DNA of 64,000 nucleotides from Drosophila pseudoobscura (Eukaryota > Arthropoda > Insecta > Diptera > Drosophilidae). The DNA lies in the NCBI RefSeq assembly GCF_009870125.1, contig NC_046680.1:20727501-20791500 (forward strand), read 5' to 3'. The position numbers and the translations under genes are program-made. This document shows, piece after piece, positions 25,995 to 35,820 of the stretch. The number at the start of each line of letters is the position of its first letter. The first letter of the stretch is position 1. The notes beneath the pieces are model-generated. The model saw only the letters and a program-made list of their open reading frames with translations. It made no database searches and was not told the origin of the DNA.

Positions 25995-26525
25995 ATGCGA
26001 TGGTGGATTGGCAGGAGCGCACACGAAACACAACCACTCCTCCTTCAACCATCCTCCCTCCATCGATCTTTAGTTTACTATGTATGGATATGATGTGCCA
26101 TCATATCTAGATGTCTTGAGTAGCGAGCGCGCGTAGCATTTATATCGATTAAATTAACCTTTGTTCTTTGATTTGTATCATTTATCTTACCCTCATTTTG
26201 CACACACACACAACTACTTTGTATACATGAAAAAAAAAGAACCAGAATAGAAGCGATAACTTTATTTACAAAAAATAAAAACCCTATTTTTGTATTTATT
26301 CTTTTAACGAGACAAAACCCTTTCAACATCTTTTTGGTTTGTTGCTTTTTGATTTTCAGAGCGCTTTTATTTTCTCCCAGCCCAGACGCATTTTCTTCCA
26401 CACACCATGCACCGCCCGCCCTGCCGACGATGCCTCAAAGTACAAAGTGAATCTGAATCGAATTATAACGTACAAGAAATGAATAATGAAATAACTCTGA
26501 CAACACAATATACCTCAATCGTTCC

Positions 26526-26531
26526 AATAAA
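26526..26531 (+). terminator. eEF1alpha1: Poly(A) signal of eEF1alpha
   Basis: AATAAA, about 820 bases after the stop and 290 bases before the end of the MCPH1 coding region, which arrives from the other side. It would give a 3' untranslated region of about 840 bases. Confidence 0.55.
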
Positions 26532-26821
26532 GTGGACATTTTTGCCATTGAAGAGACTAAATATTTGTTTAATTTCCATCCTCTCCGGCCACAGTTGTTG
26601 AATCTTTCGATTAAATGAAACTTGTTCTATTTTTAATTATTATTTTTCGGCTATATTTGATTATCAATTATCAAGAAAAATATACTTGACAGTATGGATT
26701 CAGTCTGTTTTAATTTAAAAATGGCCTAATTGTAGTGTAAATTTTGAACTCATTGGATAATTTAGTTTATAGAATTCCCTTTTGAAGACCAACCAAAGGT
26801 AAAACAAAATAAAGTGTCTAT

Positions 26822-29800
26822 CTATTTGTCCATTACCAGTGGGGGATCTACGAAATTGTAGTCGCTTCGGATGGTAGAACGCGACCGTGGATCTTCGTAC
26901 CGTATGCCACTGGGCGTTACAATGGCACTCTTCATTAGGTATTTGCCGAACTTTTGGATTTGCATCGCAGTGATGCTATCCAGCACCCAGTAGGGCGTCA
27001 GATAAATGCGATCGTCCACGACCCGTCGTTTGTCGCCAATAATGTACTTTGCCTTAAAGCGATTCTCCGTCATCTTGGCGCCGCCGAGCAAAAGTAGCTC
27101 CTTCATGTTGTTGAACTCTATGGGCCGGCAAAGGGAGGACACATAGAAGGGTTCCATGTAGCGGAACAGCTCGCAGTGGTAGTGGATGCCAAAGGCCTGT
27201 CGCTCAGTGCGGCAAATCTGATTTGAGTAGAGGGAGTTACTAGCTCTTCACCCCTTCACGCTCTTCACTAGACTCACCTCAATGGCACGCGAGAACTTCT
27301 TCAATTCGTATTTCTCTTCATTTAACCATTTGCCGGCATTCAGCGAGTCCTGGATCCATCCGAAGTTGACTATCCAGACGCCACGCATGAGTCCGCGAAG
27401 CAGATTCAACGTGCGGCGCGGCTCCAGGCTAACCAAATGAGTGGTCCGATTGGTCACAGTGGGATCCAGCCGCATTCCACGCAACTTCCGTATGGCCTAA
27501 GGTTGAAGGCAACGAATTCAGTTGATTTGGGGTAAGATTAAAGAGGGCCCCGGGGATTATGATACGGATACGGAAACGGTTTATTTGAGTGTGGGAAATG
27601 AGTATTACAAATGAAGGTGAAGGTTTCTGCAAATTTACTGCGTGTTGTTTATGTATCATAAATAATTATTATGGCCGATTAGTGGTTATTGAATATGCAT
27701 ATTAACGAGAATTTACAAACAGAGTTAAGCTACGTTAGAATTATAGTCTATTCTACTGACTAAAGTTGGGCGTTAGTAGGAGTTTATGTTTATCCACCCA
27801 ACTCGTACTACAGAGGTTAGGCTACCAAGGTTAGGGCTCAGTTGGTGTCTCCACAGTGTTACCAACCTTTTGAATCACCTGGACCTGCCCCTGATGCATG
27901 TTCGTGTGAACCAGTGTGCGGATTACACGTGAGCGGCGTTTGCTGGTCGCCGATTTCTCCATTCCTGCTACATTCATTCCGGCGGAAGTATCAATGTCGT
28001 TAGGACCATTTAGAGATCCATCGGGGGTGTGAAATTTGTCGGTGCTTTCACGTTCAACATGAGCACTAAGGCAGCTGGATTCGGAGGAAGGGCAGGCGGG
28101 AACGGCCAATGAGCGACGACTCTTTTTCCCCGACTGGGTGGATGCATTGTTTCCACTAAAGCTTAAACGCTGTTTTTTATTTGTCTTTGGGGGTGAGGTC
28201 ACCACCACTTCGTTGGGCGTGAATAGTCGACGCCTTTTTGGTTGATTCGAGGGATTCTCCTCCGCCCGAGATTTTTCTGCCGGCACAACTGATTTGTCGC
28301 ACTCTCCCAACTCGGCCTGATTGGCCAGCAACAGCGACAGTCGATGGGATGAGTTCAACCTGTTTATGTTCTCGTTAATCACCTCCATGTCCAAGTTGAA
28401 TAGGGTGCGCCTTCGATTTACGGTGGTGCTGGACCTGCTGGTTGGCAGGCGAGTCGAGCTGAACATCGGCGGGGTCGAGTGCTCATCTAAGAGTGTGGAA
28501 GTTTGCATAGTCACATTGGACATCGATTTCCTGGCAGTCAAATTCACGTCCTGGAATTCCTTGCTGATGTCCATACGCTCTGAGGTGTACAGGGTGCCTC
28601 GCTTGTCCGCCTGATAGAGAACTCTCGACGGAGAAGGATTTCCGACGCTTATTTCCAGAGAATGTTGTACGAAATCTGTTTTGTTAAGGATTTTTGCATC
28701 TGCCATGCGCTCGTTCATTTTGGTTATCAATGATGTCTGACAATTTGACTCGGTTGCATCCCCTGCAGGTTCTTCGGCAATCGAATTCTTGTCCTCATGT
28801 ATTGGGGCCAGCTCCTCGGCAATTGATGCAAATATATTTTGCGGGGCCAATTCCAGAGGCTCCTTGGCAGCCTGAAGCAATGAGCTGCGACGACGTGTCA
28901 TTCGTAAATCTGGCTGTGGAGGCGCAACTGCATCCGTATTTCTGGCTATGGGAATGTGGGCTGAGCTGCGCCGACGCTTCAGACGTGGCTCTGCCTCTGC
29001 AGGCGGAGGATCATCTACATTAATAGTCGTGAGAATATGAGCCGAACTGCGGCGACGTGTCATTCGTGGCTCTGTCTCTGAAGCAGCCTCCGTATTGCTT
29101 GTCATGGGCTTGTGAGTTGAGCTACAGCCATGCGTCGTGGGTGGCTCTAGAGGCGGCGGAACATCATCCTGATTTCTTGCCAGCGGAATACGTGCAGAGC
29201 TGCGTCGGCGAGTCATCCGTTGCTCTGGCTGAGGAGGCTGAGAAGCATCCGCATTGCTGGTCATGAAAATATGTGCAGAGCTGCGTCGACGACTGGTGCG
29301 TACTGGCGTGGCCACAGGAGAGGGCTCTGCAGTGCTACGGCGGTGCTGTGGTTTGGCAGACTGCTGCTCATCGCTGCCTGGCTTCTCATTAAAGCTCAAA
29401 ATCTTCTGGGCCTGCAGTTTTTCACCACTGTCATTAGGTTTTTCTTGCACTTGCAATCTATCCCCAGCTTGCAAGGCAGATGGACGCTGAGAAACCGGCG
29501 TATAGCTGCCATTGGCTATCCTGTGGAAATTGAATCGGTTATGGGACATCAATTTCAAAAGATGACAAGCCCTAACTAACCTGTTGAGTAGTTTAGTGGC
29601 TGGCGACTCGACCGCGTCTTCTCCGGCAATTTGCTTGTTGTGGTTGAGTGCCTTAAAGAAGCGGCTGATGTCATTCTGCAAAGAAACAAAAGAACTAGGG
29701 TTAAACAGGATTACTGTGTCGTTTTCCTTACGATCGTACCTTTGCCGTTGTGGTTGGAGTTCCCTTGCTGCCCGATCCTGGGCCACTCTCCTTCGATGAT

Positions 29801-32800
29801 GTGGGAGTTACTGGGCGTCTTGACGGACGTATGGCAAGTTCCGAGCCCGGTTGCATGCACCGAACACGCTGCAAAGGATTTAAGAGTTGATAAATAAATG
29901 AGTGCGGTCGGTCAGCTTAATTACGATGGAGCTCATGCCCTCTTTGTTATTGTTCCTGCTGCGGCGGATGCTGGCGCAACTGACTCTGTCAGTCACACGT
30001 TGGCTAAAAACACTGTTTTATTTGTTTATAACTACGTGATATCAGTGCCGTTACTGGCTTTGTTTAATCTTTTTAGCGCTTATCTCTTGAGCGCTCACTG
30101 GCTGTCAAGAAGGGAAGATACTCTCCGGTCATCGATATTTTATAGGTTTTTTTAAGAATAGGGTTTTAATAACAATTCATTTATTCAACTAAAGTAGATG
30201 TCCGTCCAACAAAAATGATAGTTGTGGGAAGTTCAAACAGACGCCAAAGAAATCATCGTTCGAAAAATTCCCATCACCAAGTATAGGCCACTAGAGACGA
30301 TATATGTACATAGAGCAGACAGCTACGATACTATCGATAGCTTTACAGCTGCCAGCCTCTCAGCCGGGGCTGCCCTATAAAAATTGCTCTTGGCAGCGCT
30401 GTCAGCTCAGTCATTCCCACTCCTCTGCGCACAATTAGTTCTTCTCTTAAACTAAGTAAACCCAACAGTATTACGCATTCCCATTTAAATTCTTGTCAAC
30501 ACACACACACATCTGTTCCGGGAGGCTTCCTCGAGTGAGCGATAAGCAACAAGTGCTCACCCATTCACGACTGGACTACGCCACAGAAGGAGGAAATTTG
30601 GAAAACAAAACTACGCTATTAACGTTCGGTTCACCAGCTGCAAGCCCTTTGTTTATTCTGCTGAAATACTAGACACGAATCAGTGCACGGAACGTGGCAC
30701 TTTGGCTCGAGGGCGTGTGCATCTGTTGTACGAGAAAGTAAACAATTAACAGACAAGAAGATTCTGGCAGTGGAGCGACAGCTAGGGAAACAATTAAGAA
30801 ACTTGTTTTCCCAACTGCCAGTACTCCGATAACTGTCGCCTCAATCGCAACGCGTACATACCCAATTTATAGAAGCGCGACAAGGTAGATCCAATCACAA
30901 TACCAGGTAGCGACTAGCACAGAATGATTCCCGGCTACGGACCCGTAACTCAGGCCCTGTTGGGCACCCTGCTCACCTGGGGACTGACGGCCGCCGGTGC
31001 CGCCCTTGTGATATTTGTGCGCGGTACGCAGAGAAGGTCGCTGGACGCGGCCCTTGGCTTTGCGGCTGGCGTGATGATTGCCGCCTCGTTCTGGTCCCTG
31101 CTCAAGCCGGCTATCGAAATGGCCGAGAGCTCGCACCTGTACGGAGTGTACTCGTTTGTACCCGTGGCCGGTGGATTTCTGCTCGGATCCTTTTTCGTCT
31201 ACGGCTGCGACAAGCTGATGTCCTATTTGGGCCTGAACAGCACCAAAATGATGATTCAGATGACGCAGTCGAGCAAGGACAAGGCGGACATTGCCATCGA
31301 GGACCTGAAGCGGAATGGGAACGGCGAGCGCCTCGCTTCAAAGAGTCTGGAAAGCTTTTCCGACTGTTTGAGCGTGCAGCACAGCGGAGAGTCACGTCGC
31401 CGCAAGAAGGGCAGCATCAACGAGATGGAGCAGTGCACCTACACCACCACCGAGGAGGAGAAGCGCGCCCAGGAGGCACTCTCGCAATGGAAGCGCATCA
31501 TGCTGCTGGTGGTGGCCATCACCGTGCACAACATTCCCGAGGGACTGGCGGTGGGCGTGAGCTTCGGAGCTATCGGCACCTCGAACTCATCCACGTTCGA
31601 GAGCGCCCGCAACCTGGCCATTGGCATTGGGATTCAAAACTTTCCGGAGGGTTTGGCCGTCAGTCTGCCCCTGCATGCCGCCGGCTTCAGTGTGGGCCGG
31701 GCGCTATGGTACGGACAGTTGTCCGGGATGGTGGAGCCCATCTTTGGTGTGCTGGGCGCCGTGGCGGTGACGTTTGCCAACCTGATCTTGCCGTATGCTC
31801 TGTCGTTTGCGGCCGGAGCCATGATCTACATTGTGTCGGATGACATCCTGCCGGAGGCCCATGCCAGCGGAAATGGAACGATTGCCACGTGGGGCACTGT
31901 ATCTGGATTTCTGATAATGATGTGCCTTGAGGTGGCGCTCTCATGAGGGGGGCATCCCATACCTAAACTACAAAATGCCTGCCTCACACCGCCACCGCAG
32001 GACTTACAAAATAGTGTAATGCAAGGATTCCATTGTACTTAACGCTTATTCCTTTTATGTAAATAGAACCAGACTCGCATGTGCGTGCATGCAGCATTGT
32101 ACAAATCTCAGAGGCACTTTGGCCCAGGTAGCGCTACGTGGTACGTTTCTCCTGCCTCGCGCCACCCAGCAAGCAGTTTCCCGTGAATCGTGAATCTAAT
32201 AATCTAACTTAGAGTTTAATGTTCTATAAATATGTCTGAGGACTGGGCTGCAGTGCATCTGCATCTACGAACGCATTCCAGCGAGTTATGTAAATGACGT
32301 GAAGATTTGTTGTACTATTCTCGGAAAGAATACAAACAGACGTGCATGAGAATTAGGTTTTAAGTTGTCAGCAGCGTCCAGTGACTCGTATGTTTTTAAA
32401 CCGTCTAACATTTAAGCAATAAAACTTGATGTATGCAAACGATCAGCTCCTTTCATCTCTCCTGGACAGGCTTCCTTGGCCCGTTCAACTTCCTGGCCCT
32501 GGCCCTACGATACCTATGATAAGCAGCGACTCAGACCTCGCGCAAATTAAATTAGATAACGCACGGCACCAACAAACCGCTTGACAATGGTTGTCACTGA
32601 TAAGAATCTGTCAGACACGAAGAGTTCCCAATAGTCGGCGCTCTATGTTTGGGGTACGTGCAATTTCAGACGGCCGATGGCCCGCGTTGCTTCGGTATTT
32701 CTTTGGATTAAATAATCATTTTGATGTATATTCAAAAGTGTCACGGAGCAACAGTCACAGCCGTCGTTGGCTGGCTCTTCAGCCAATCTTGGTCATCAAC

Positions 32801-34282
32801 ACAAGTGGCTGATAAGACTTCGCGGCGGCTATCTGCTAAACCATTTCCACATACACTATTAATTTGTTTATGTGTCCAATAAAGGAAACCATTTAAGCCC
32901 TGAATTACCCATTAAGTGGAGCTAATGCTTCTGTTCGAACACTGCCATAAACTAAAAATTATTGATTACCTCCGAGTTTGGCTCTCTTAACTTTCCCCCG
33001 CCTCACAAATATCTTGCAAATAGCGCGTCGACCTTTTGGCTGACAATTTTGATTGATCAAGTTGGGAACATACGGGGCTGACTCGGAATAGATATCAAAT
33101 GGAGGAAAGAACCAACCAAAAGAGTGTTATCTAAGTATTCGACGCCCAAAAAGTAATCTTCACTCACCGTTATCTTGCCGTAGAGCTCAGGATATTCATA
33201 TTTGTGCATGTTAGTGATGGGAAACTTTTCGGGTTCGCAAACCCTTCGTTGCGACTTGCAGCCCTCAAGCCACAATACTGAGACAACCGGTATTTTCCAC
33301 TCCACGGCCTTTTTGTAAGTCGAGAGTAACCCATCCTTAAAGATCACATGCGTGGTGTTTCTAGGGAAAAAGAGCGAGAACTGGCTTTCAGCTGGAAATT
33401 CAACCTGGATCGAAGCGATGTACTCACCGCAGTAGACGATCGTTGATCTGAGCCCCCATGTCGGCTATGATCGACTTGACACCATCGGAACGATTGTCGT
33501 TGCCGGAACGCACATCCACGTAGACTACAACGGAGCTCATGACCTCCTGGAGGGAAGGTGGTGGCTTGGGAGTACGCTCGTCAGCAGAGATGATACACTG
33601 TTCGGTATGCGGCACATCAAACACATTGTATGCGTTTCGGGCGGGACTTCTGCAGGACAAAAAAAGGAAATAAATTTCTCTAGCACGTTGATGGAGGTAC
33701 TACTTACTTCAGAGCGCGAATGGCACGAACTCGAAGTGAAGCGCTGGGGCTGTTGAGATCATTCTGTAGACGTGCCCAGGGTCCAACCGGCCTGGACGTG
33801 GGCGTTGTCACATTGTTTTTTGTCTCCACAAAAGGCCCTTCGCTGATCGAACGTGGAGTCATCGGTTGCGAAACGATCGGGCGGGCCACGGGAGAAGGTT
33901 TGGACGTTTTTTTTGCACTAGTGTGCACGTCCGGCATCTTCTCCGAGGCACGCATGGTATCTATCCAAGAAGAACAAATTTGGTTAGCGATTTCTTGATC
34001 TATTTGCCACATTGCGTATATATTTTAGTTACTACTAATTTTGATAGCTCCGTATCCAAAAATATTACTAAATATTACAACAAAAATACAAAGCCTACCT
34101 GCTGTGTTCTGAGGCTGATTCAGATGCTTCGGGGTGACATTCGAAGCCGGGTGCTCCTGCAACGGACGACGCACTGGTGGCGCATGATGTTGCAGTCTCT
34201 GCGTTTTCTGCGCTGCTTCAGCGACGACCGCCTCGTAAGTTTTTGTTTTCCATGAGGGTTTGCGTTGCACGAATTTATCCAT
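26822..34282 (-). CDS. MCPH1: Microcephalin (BRCT protein), nine coding exons, two 3' forms
   Basis: Controls chromosome condensation and early nuclear cycles (family knowledge). Long form, 1,114 codons, all joints in phase: 34282-34099, 33960-33708, 33649-33428, 33360-33168, 29868-29740, 29675-29581, 29520-27867, 27496-27278, 27217-26822. BRCT1 lies near residues 184-268 (VVVYVDVRSG to WLEGCKSQRR). A Ser/Arg-rich middle carries six 27-residue repeats. A C-terminal BRCT pair (about 895-1080) contains RTLNLLRGLMRGVWIVNFGW and YWVLDSITA, as in the human protein. Short form, 921 codons: exon 7 is not spliced at 27866 and ends VETPTEP at a TAA (27833-27831), so it lacks the BRCT pair. Exon 4 can also read on past its donor to a stop near 33057. 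Intron 4 contains the zinc transporter gene. Confidence 0.93.
28880..29299 (-). repeat. MCPH1: Tandem 81-base coding repeat in MCPH1 (RRRSS units)
   Basis: Six units of about 27 codons, each starting with T(S/T)RRRSSAHI or a variant. They include RRRSSAHIFM, RRRSSARIPL, RRRSSAHILT, RRRSSAHIPI and RRRSSLLQ. One decayed unit reads HGCSSTHKP. The spacers are rich in Pro, Asp and Asn. RRxS is the consensus of basophilic kinases such as PKA, so each unit carries a potential phosphosite (inference). Confidence 0.85.
29521..29580 (-). other. MCPH1: 60-base in-frame intron of MCPH1 (can be retained)
   Basis: A normal GTTAGT donor and CCACAG acceptor flank exactly 60 bases with no stop codon in the reading frame. 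Splicing joins LLN-R to IANGSYTP. Retention inserts 20 residues (starting LVRACHLLKL) without a frameshift. Confidence 0.6.
29869..30030 (-). promoter_or_regulatory. MCPH1: Candidate internal promoter and alternative first exon of MCPH1
   Basis: On the minus strand an Inr-like TCAGTT (A at 29981) precedes an ATG at 29936-29934. Four codons (Met-Ser-Ser-Ile, 29936-29925) are followed by a GTAATT donor. A 56-base intron then joins exon 5 (29868) exactly in frame. This would yield an MCPH1 without the first BRCT domain. A TATAAA word lies at 30030-30025 but is too far from that Inr to pair with it. The start would be back-to-back with the zinc transporter promoter at 30409. Confidence 0.35.
30332..30412 (+). 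promoter_or_regulatory. Zip48C: Core promoter of the ZIP gene: DRE, TATA and Inr
   Basis: A TATCGATA palindrome lies at 30332-30339. TATAAAAA starts at 30376. TCAGTC has its A at 30409, 33 bases after the first T of the TATA box, a normal spacing. It would give a 515-base leader before the ATG at 30924. A TATA box next to a DRE is an uncommon mix of regulated and housekeeping promoter types. Confidence 0.6.
30924..31946 (+). CDS. Zip48C: Zinc transporter of the ZIP11 (SLC39A11) type
   Basis: Moves Zn2+ into the cytosol across a membrane (ZIP family). Single exon, 340 codons, the usual ZIP11 length. Hydrophobic segments lie near residues 10-32, 42-61, 76-95, 192-216, 231-250, 263-285, 287-304 and 321-339. 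The signature helices are present: HNIPEGLAVG (202-211) and QNFPEGLAVSLPL (238-250), whose His, Asn and Glu form the metal site. A charged cytosolic loop (about 115-190, Ser/Lys/Glu-rich) stands in place of the His-rich loop of other ZIPs. EAHASG lies at 311-316. The gene lies wholly inside intron 4 of MCPH1 on the opposite strand. The start codon follows CACAGAATGAT, and no upstream in-frame ATG is seen. Confidence 0.92.
   Translation: MIPGYGPVTQALLGTLLTWGLTAAGAALVIFVRGTQRRSLDAALGFAAGVMIAASFWSLLKPAIEMAESSHLYGVYSFVPVAGGFLLGSFFVYGCDKLMSYLGLNSTKMMIQMTQSSKDKADIAIEDLKRNGNGERLASKSLESFSDCLSVQHSGESRRRKKGSINEMEQCTYTTTEEEKRAQEALSQWKRIMLLVVAITVHNIPEGLAVGVSFGAIGTSNSSTFESARNLAIGIGIQNFPEGLAVSLPLHAAGFSVGRALWYGQLSGMVEPIFGVLGAVAVTFANLILPYALSFAAGAMIYIVSDDILPEAHASGNGTIATWGTVSGFLIMMCLEVALS
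32418..32423 (+). terminator. Zip48C: Poly(A) signal of the ZIP gene
   Basis: AATAAA, 470 bases after the stop codon, still within MCPH1 intron 4. The transcript would be about 2.0 kb. Confidence 0.5.
32440..33056. promoter_or_regulatory. GATA-word cluster between the ZIP gene and MCPH1 exon 4
   Basis: Three exact TGATAAG words on the plus strand at 32518-32524, 32598-32604 and 32810-32816, in otherwise noncoding DNA. This is the same word as in ERp60 intron 1. It may be a gut or fat-body enhancer for the zinc transporter (inference). No open frame of note is present. Confidence 0.35.
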
Positions 34283-34490
34283 GGTCTGCAGGGGTTTCCG
34301 CACGCGCGGACTTTATTTAATACAAAATATATATATATTTTTTTTTTTGAGGGTTTAAGCTACCATACTACTCGTGAGTAGCGTGGGATTATTTGGCCTC
34401 CCGCCTTTTGAAGGTGGAAATTGCAAAATACAAAATAAATAATTTATTGCACAAATTAACAAAAACAGCGTCTCGATTCGATTAATACAT
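34283..34490 (-). promoter_or_regulatory. MCPH1: MCPH1 upstream region
   Basis: About 210 bases lie between the MCPH1 ATG and repeat copy B. They contain an A/T run near 34,320-34,350 and a small palindrome CTACTC-GT-GAGTAG near 34,370. The start site cannot be fixed. A DRE-like CATCGATA at the edge of the repeat is the only promoter word seen. Confidence 0.4.
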
Positions 34491-34715
34491 CGATAAAATA
34501 TACCGTCCAAACGTCAGAAATATACCGAAACACACCGTCACATTTAAAAAATATACCGTAAATATACCGACAAATTCAAGTTCTGTTTTACATATTCCTC
34601 GTCTTTGATATTCCGACGAATATTACTAGCTATATAGAACATTTAGCCATGCCCACATAATTTTATACGATTGATGAATCGATTTTCTATTTAACTGGTG
34701 TATTCTTAATACTTG
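34491..34715 (+). repeat. Dispersed repeat, copy B
   Basis: Aligns with the inverse complement of 22384-22590. It starts CGATAAAATATACCGT and repeats ATATACCG several times. It then shares ATTCCGACGAATATTACTAG and GAATCGATTTTCTATTTAAC-like blocks and ends AATACTTG. Read in the MCPH1 direction it lies upstream of that gene with its CGAT end nearest, just as copy A does for eEF1alpha. Confidence 0.75.
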
Positions 34716-35820
34716 CTTTTATTGCATTTTGTGTAAAAAGAGGTTTAAACGAAAAAGTTAAACAAAAAAAGAGTCGCTATATTCCGTTTAAGCCGTAGTA
34801 TAGGTTTTTGTATACCCTATTTTGTTAATTGTATATGAAAGTATATATAGTGATATGAAGATAAAACGTAACTAATAAAGACCTTTTCTCAAATTGACAT
34901 TTTTTAGACATATTCATGTATATGATGAGTGTTTTGTATATATATCTCGATCCTGATACCTATTCTTGGTCCCTACAAGAAGACAATAAGCTTCAAAATA
35001 TCGTTGAAATATTAAAAATAATATAAATAATATTGAATAATATTAAAATGTATTGGAAATAAATTGTTTTTGCCTGGGATGACAAACATATTCATAATTC
35101 TATAACATCCATTTCCCCCAGGGTATGTGTGCATGGAATGGGACTCATTGTTGTGAACCGGTTATTACAGATTCTACCCGATTCAAATAAATACCAAAAT
35201 ATACGGTCTCATTGAACAAATTTACCGTAAATATACTGACGAATTCAAGTTATATTTTACATATTACGTTTTTCTTCCTCCTTCTTTTCTACTTTCTTCT
35301 TTTCCGCCTTCTTCTTTATATAACAATGATTGATGAAACTGGCTAAATATACCATTATATACCGTCTCCTCTCTAGAAAATTCAAATTAAACAAAAAATT
35401 AAATGCATTCAAATTTATTTTACATAGATATTTTATTTGAACTTATTTACATATGAAATGTATATACAGCAAAATAATAAAAAGAAACAATAAATTGGAC
35501 TTGCCTAAAGTAGCAATACACTTGCTTATGACGGAATCATTCCCCATCTTGCTATTCCTTCTCTCGCGCCTAATTGGGCTCTAGGACATTCTCTCAGTCT
35601 TAAACGATTTAAAAAACTATGGCAAAATTTTAATTAGTTATTACAAATTGCATAATCATTAAATCTCTCTGGTTCCCTAAAAGTAATCTGCTGTTAATCT
35701 GTAGTAAAATGGCTGCATTTCGCATCATTTATCACAAAACTGACCGAAATGCACTCCACCAATCCCCCGATCCACTGATCCAATATCAATAGCTTTGACT
35801 AAATAATTGTAAAACTAATG
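34716..35820. other. MCPH1 / expansion spacer, AT-rich
   Basis: No gene seen. It contains repeat copy C (35198-35270), a pyrimidine-rich block of CTTCTTTTC type (about 35,265-35,320) and further ATATACCGTCT words near 35,350-35,370. The 3' untranslated region of expansion is probably 35,820 down to about 35,430, where a minus-strand AATAAA lies. Confidence 0.5.
35198..35270 (+). repeat. Dispersed repeat, copy C (partial)
   Basis: Shares with copy B the block from the ATACGGT/CCGT words through TTACCGTAAATATAC, GACGAATTCAAGTT and TTTTACATATT. It then diverges into the pyrimidine-rich stretch. About 73 bases are recognisable. Confidence 0.6.
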
